DNA of 64,000 nucleotides from Chitinophagaceae bacterium BSSC1 (GTDB lineage: Bacteria; Bacteroidota; Bacteroidia; Chitinophagales; Chitinophagaceae). The translations under genes and the position numbers were made by a program. The stretch covers positions 186,001 through 250,000 of the forward strand of contig NKJC01000005.1 in NCBI GenBank assembly GCA_002256435.1, written 5' to 3'. The notes under the pieces are model-generated. The model had not been told where the DNA came from. It did not search any database and worked only from the letters and a program-made list of their open reading frames with translations. Of this stretch, positions 60,679 through 64,000 are shown one piece after another. Numbering within the stretch: position 1 is the stretch's first letter; every line of letters starts with the position of its first letter.

Positions 60679-61179
60679 TTAGTTGTTCGCGGCTGCAGCT
60701 GATCTGCATTCCGCAATGATTGCATCCACTTTTTCTTTAGTCAAATGTTCTCTATAATGTTTGCCCAATTGCATCATGGGAGCATAACCACAAGCACCCA
60801 AACATTCCACTGTTTTCAAAGTGAAAAGTCCGTCTGTAGTAGTTTCTCCAGGTTTAATGCCCAAGGTCTTGCCTATATAGTCAATGATATTATCGCTGCC
60901 GTTTAACATGCAAGGACCGGTTTGACAAACTTCAAACAAGTACTTACCAACTGGTTTGGTATTGTACATGCTATAGAAAGTTGCTACTTCATAAACTTCG
61001 ATGGGTGTGATCTGCAAGAGTTCAGCCACATAATCCATGGTCTCTGCGCTCAACCATCCACCAAAACTGTCTTGTGCCAAATGTAATAAAGGCAAGAGTG
61101 CACTCTTCTGCTTTCCTTCTGGATAGCGAGCAATGATCTCGTTCACTTTTGCCATCTGCGCTTCTGAAAATTGTACCAT
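60679..61179 (-). CDS. nuoE: NADH-quinone oxidoreductase subunit E
   Basis: This 166-residue thioredoxin-like protein binds cluster N1a through cysteines in CQTGPCMLNGS and CLGACGYAPMM. The N-terminal helical part (VNEIIARYPEGKQKSALLPLLHLAQDSFGG) is typical. It lies between nuoD and nuoF. Confidence 0.96.
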   Translation of the reverse strand: MVQFSEAQMAKVNEIIARYPEGKQKSALLPLLHLAQDSFGGWLSAETMDYVAELLQITPIEVYEVATFYSMYNTKPVGKYLFEVCQTGPCMLNGSDNIIDYIGKTLGIKPGETTTDGLFTLKTVECLGACGYAPMMQLGKHYREHLTKEKVDAIIAECRSAAAANN

Positions 61180-61220
61180 ACGGTTATCTCAATTTCAATG
61201 ATTCAAACTAATACCAACTC

Positions 61221-62453
61221 TTAAGCATCCAGTTCACCTGCAATCAGGTTCAAGCTACTCATGACCACAATGGCGTCACTCAACATGCCACCCACTACCA
61301 ATTCAGAATAGGCTTGGTAATAGATAAAAGAAGGTCTGCGGAAATGCAAACGGAAAGGCGTTCTACCACCATCGCTGATTAGATAGAATCCAAGTTCACC
61401 ATTACCACCTTCTACTGCTGAATAAACTTCTCCTTTAGGCATTTCAACTTCACCCATCACAATTTTAAAATGCCAGATCAAAGCTTCCATCTTGGTGTAG
61501 ACGTCTTCTTTTTTAGGCAAATAATATTCAGGAACATCTGCGTGATAAACATCGGCATCTGTGCCCTTGAAACCTTGTACTTTTTGGTAGGCTTGGTTAA
61601 TGATACTCAAGCTCTCCCACATTTCTCCATTGCGCACCAAGAACCTATCATAACTATCACCGGTAGTTCCTACAGGTACTTTAAAATCAAAGTCTTCATA
61701 GCTACTATAAGGTGTGTGTACACGAACGTCATAGTCAACACCAGCCGCACGTAAGTTTGGTCCGGTAAAGCCATAGTTCAAAGCACGTTCTGCACTAATA
61801 GGACCCGCACCAATAGTACGATCCATAAAAATGCGGTTGCGTGTAAATAGGTTTTCCAATTCGCGTAAAGCTGCTGGATATTCTTTTAAGAATTTCTCGA
61901 GTTTCGTAAATGCTGTATTTGAGAAATCCCTTTCAAAGCCGCCAATACGCCCAATATTAGTAGTAAGGCGGGACCCACATACTTCTTCATATATTTCATA
62001 GATTAATTCGCGGTATTGCATAATGTACATGAACCCAGTGTAAGCACCAGTATCCACACCCATGATGGAATTACAAATCAAGTGATCCGCAATACGAGCC
62101 AATTCCATGATGATGATGCGCAGGTAATCTACACGCTTAGGAGTTTGTACACCCAAAAGCTTTTCACAAGTCAAATGCCAACCCATATTATTGATAGGAC
62201 TACTGCAATAATTCAGCCTGTCCGTGATGGGTGTAATCTGGTTTAAAGGTCTGCGTTCAGCCAATTTTTCAAACGCGCGGTGAATATATCCCACGGTTTG
62301 TTCGGCCGATACAATCCTCTCTCCATCTAATTCCATGATATTCTGGAATACACCGTGTGTGGCAGGGTGTGTAGGCCCCATATTCAGCGTAGTAGTCTGC
62401 TTTTCTATGGATCCTTCCGGAAGTTTGATATGGTGTTGATGATGCTCTGTCAT
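61221..62453 (-). CDS. nuoD: NADH-quinone oxidoreductase subunit D
   Basis: This 410-residue protein of the 49-kDa subunit family has NMGPTHPATHGV near the start, with the quinone-site His, and GRIGGFERDF in the middle. It forms the quinone pocket with NuoB. It is separate from nuoC, unlike the fused NuoCD of E. coli. The gap to nuoC is 11 bases. Confidence 0.97.
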   Translation of the reverse strand: MTEHHQHHIKLPEGSIEKQTTTLNMGPTHPATHGVFQNIMELDGERIVSAEQTVGYIHRAFEKLAERRPLNQITPITDRLNYCSSPINNMGWHLTCEKLLGVQTPKRVDYLRIIIMELARIADHLICNSIMGVDTGAYTGFMYIMQYRELIYEIYEEVCGSRLTTNIGRIGGFERDFSNTAFTKLEKFLKEYPAALRELENLFTRNRIFMDRTIGAGPISAERALNYGFTGPNLRAAGVDYDVRVHTPYSSYEDFDFKVPVGTTGDSYDRFLVRNGEMWESLSIINQAYQKVQGFKGTDADVYHADVPEYYLPKKEDVYTKMEALIWHFKIVMGEVEMPKGEVYSAVEGGNGELGFYLISDGGRTPFRLHFRRPSFIYYQAYSELVVGGMLSDAIVVMSSLNLIAGELDA

Positions 62454-62464
62454 ATAAGTCTATT

Positions 62465-62971
62465 TTATCCTCTGCCAAACATTTGATCGTCTTTGTCAAT
62501 ACGGGTTTGGTCTTCCAGAGGAAACTCTTTTCTTAATGGGAAATAATCCATTTCGTCTACGTTCAAAATCCTGATTAGGTTGGGGTGACCAACAAAATTC
62601 ACTCCAAAGAAATCATAGGTTTCACGCTCCATCCAGTTGGCTGCAGAATAGAGTTTGGTAGCAGTAAATACATCGGGCTGTGCCACGGGTGCAAATACTT
62701 TGAAACGGATTCTAAGATTGTCTTTTAAGTTGTGTAAATGATAGACTACGGCCAATTCTCTACCTATTTGATCAGGATAGTTAACAGCGCATAAATCGGT
62801 CAAAAACTGAAAGCCAAGATCGGCTTCGTCGTGTAGAAATTGCAACACTTTCAGGTTCTGGTCTTTTTCAACTTCAAAGCTGAGCATACCATAGGGTTCT
62901 TCAAAATTGGAGACAATTGCTCCAAATTTTTCTGAAAGTCTTTGTTGTACGTGTTCGTTAGTTAATGCCAT
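62465..62971 (-). CDS. nuoC: NADH-quinone oxidoreductase subunit C
   Basis: This 168-residue 30-kDa-type subunit has DLCAVNYPD and the signature ANWMERETYDFFGVNFVGHPNLIRI followed by PLRKEFPLE. It packs against NuoD at the base of the hydrophilic arm. It follows nuoB by 25 bases. Confidence 0.96.
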   Translation of the reverse strand: MALTNEHVQQRLSEKFGAIVSNFEEPYGMLSFEVEKDQNLKVLQFLHDEADLGFQFLTDLCAVNYPDQIGRELAVVYHLHNLKDNLRIRFKVFAPVAQPDVFTATKLYSAANWMERETYDFFGVNFVGHPNLIRILNVDEMDYFPLRKEFPLEDQTRIDKDDQMFGRG

Positions 62972-62996
62972 TTCAATCTGATTACCTTAAAAAGGA

Positions 62997-63587
62997 TTAT
63001 TCAATTCCATAACTGTTCATCAGGGCCTTGTATTGGTCGCTATTTCTTCTACGAATACTTTCTTGACCAACCAGTTCCTGCACTTTCATAAATCCATCCA
63101 AGATGGCTTCTGGGCGTGGAGGACAACCTGGAACATATACATCTACGGGAATGACCTGGTCAATCCCTTGCAAAACACTATAAGTATCAAAAATACCTCC
63201 ACTGCAAGCGCAAGCACCAACAGAAATCACCCAACGGGGTTCTGCCATTTGCAAATACACTTGTCTTAAAACAGGACCCATTTTCTTTGAAATGGTACCC
63301 ATGACCATGAGCAAATCGCACTGGCGGGGGGAGAAACCCACCCTTTCTGCACCAAAACGGGCAAGGTCATAATGAGATGCCATGGTTGCCATGAACTCAA
63401 TGCCGCAGCAAGAAGTGGCAAAAGGCAGGGGCCAAAGGGAATTTTTACGAGCCAGGCCAACTACATCGCTCAGCTTAGTGGTAAAAAATCCTTCTCCAGC
63501 ATAACCATCTGGTGCTTCCGCAACAGAAACGGCATCAGAGATATTTGCCTCAATGGGTGTGATATTGAATCTAACCGGACGTGACAT
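62997..63587 (-). CDS. nuoB: NADH-quinone oxidoreductase subunit B
   Basis: This 196-residue protein carries cluster N2 on the tandem cysteines of FATSCCGIEFMA and the cysteines of VGACACSGGIF and VPGCPPRPEA. It is the last electron carrier before quinone. It starts 102 bases after nuoA; that gap is AT-rich and contains nothing recognisable. Confidence 0.97.
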   Translation of the reverse strand: MSRPVRFNITPIEANISDAVSVAEAPDGYAGEGFFTTKLSDVVGLARKNSLWPLPFATSCCGIEFMATMASHYDLARFGAERVGFSPRQCDLLMVMGTISKKMGPVLRQVYLQMAEPRWVISVGACACSGGIFDTYSVLQGIDQVIPVDVYVPGCPPRPEAILDGFMKVQELVGQESIRRRNSDQYKALMNSYGIE

Positions 63588-63689
63588 AATTTCAAATTAA
63601 AAAGTCAAAATTAAAAAGTAAAAAGCTCTGGAATTATAACCAATCTGCAACTCATAAGTTCATTTGGCTATTGGTCATTTAACCTAATC

Positions 63690-64000
63690 CTAGTCTTCCC
63701 ACTTCAATGCGCCTTTTTGAATGATATAAATGAATCCCACCACAAAAAAGCCCACAAACATCAGCAGGGCACTAAAACCGCCCCAACCTAGTTCGCGAAA
63801 ATTCACGGCATAGGGATAGAAAAATATCACTTCCACATCGAATAGTACAAAGAGGATGGCTACTAAAAAGTACTTGATAGCCATTGGTTGGCGGGCATTG
63901 CCATGAGATTCAATACCACTGGCAAAGTTTTCCAGCTTGTCGGCGGTTTTACGCTTGGGACCCACCCAGGCGGAAAGACCAATCATAAAAGCCACAAAAC
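63690..64000 (-). CDS. nuoA: NADH-quinone oxidoreductase subunit A, 5' end outside window
   Basis: About 103 codons are visible and the frame runs off the window edge, so the true N-terminus and first helix are missing. The loop KLENFASGIESHGNARQPMAIKYFLVAILFVLFDVEVIFFYP is the family signature (subunit A loop next to the quinone site). It is the first gene of the 14-gene operon; its promoter is beyond the window. Confidence 0.95.
   Translation of the reverse strand, partial: FVAFMIGLSAWVGPKRKTADKLENFASGIESHGNARQPMAIKYFLVAILFVLFDVEVIFFYPYAVNFRELGWGGFSALLMFVGFFVVGFIYIIQKGALKWED

Overview
The window looks like chromosomal DNA from a Bacteroidota bacterium, most likely Chitinophagaceae (Sediminibacterium or a close relative). 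The evidence is low GC content, SusC/SusD-type glycan uptake genes, a lipoprotein-type TamL next to TamB, duplicated ExbD and TonB genes with the FEGRNKAYGAYDLRK type of N-terminus, a short NuoG, and one promoter matching the TTG / TAnnTTTG pattern of this phylum. The genus is inference. No rRNA, tRNA, CRISPR array, phage or insertion sequence was seen.

Layout. 1-3106: a plus-strand run with a cut DinB-like gene, an NRDE/TANGO2-like gene, an ATP-grasp ligase, an ECF sigma factor and a tiny zinc-finger anti-sigma-like protein. 3122-5083: a LuxR/NarL-type response regulator and a small soluble kinase-like protein, divergent from a secreted YHS-domain protein. 5092-12305: tamL and tamB, with start and stop overlapping. 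12367-15186: a GAF/PAS sensor kinase and a lipoprotein.

15282-31920: an alginate (polyuronate) utilisation locus. Nine minus-strand genes form one apparent operon, transcribed in the order SDR reductase, PL17 oligoalginate lyase, KdgF cupin, MFS transporter, PF05426-type lyase, SusC, SusD, esterase, second PF05426-type lyase. They diverge from a LacI-type regulator and a PL6 lyase. Polymer would be cut outside or at the surface by PL6 and PF05426-type lyases, imported by SusCD, cut to unsaturated monouronate by PL17, carried inward by the MFS protein, converted by KdgF and reduced by the SDR enzyme. KDG kinase and aldolase are not in the window. CCGG-rich operator sequences lie between the two divergent arms.

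31935-40051: an accessory cluster of eight exported or lipid-anchored proteins of unknown function, including two diverged paralogues and a beta/gamma-crystallin protein with intact calcium-binding motifs. 40149-50646: mnmE, two tonB genes, two exbD genes, exbB, a large zinc metalloprotease, a carboxypeptidase-regulatory-like protein and an orphan MacB-type permease. 50732-64000: a full 14-subunit nuoA-N complex I operon on the minus strand, with nuoA cut by the window edge.

The observations most worth following are: (i) a palindrome, TACCC-N6-GGGTA, with NarL-like 7-2-7 geometry at similar distances upstream of the YHS gene and of the lipoprotein/kinase pair, with a wider variant upstream of the kinase-like gene; (ii) glutamine in place of the expected phospho-acceptor histidine in that kinase; (iii) an inserted beta-rich module inside SusD; (iv) tandem 12-bp CCGG repeats containing a LacI-type operator; and (v) the uncharacterised exported-protein cluster.
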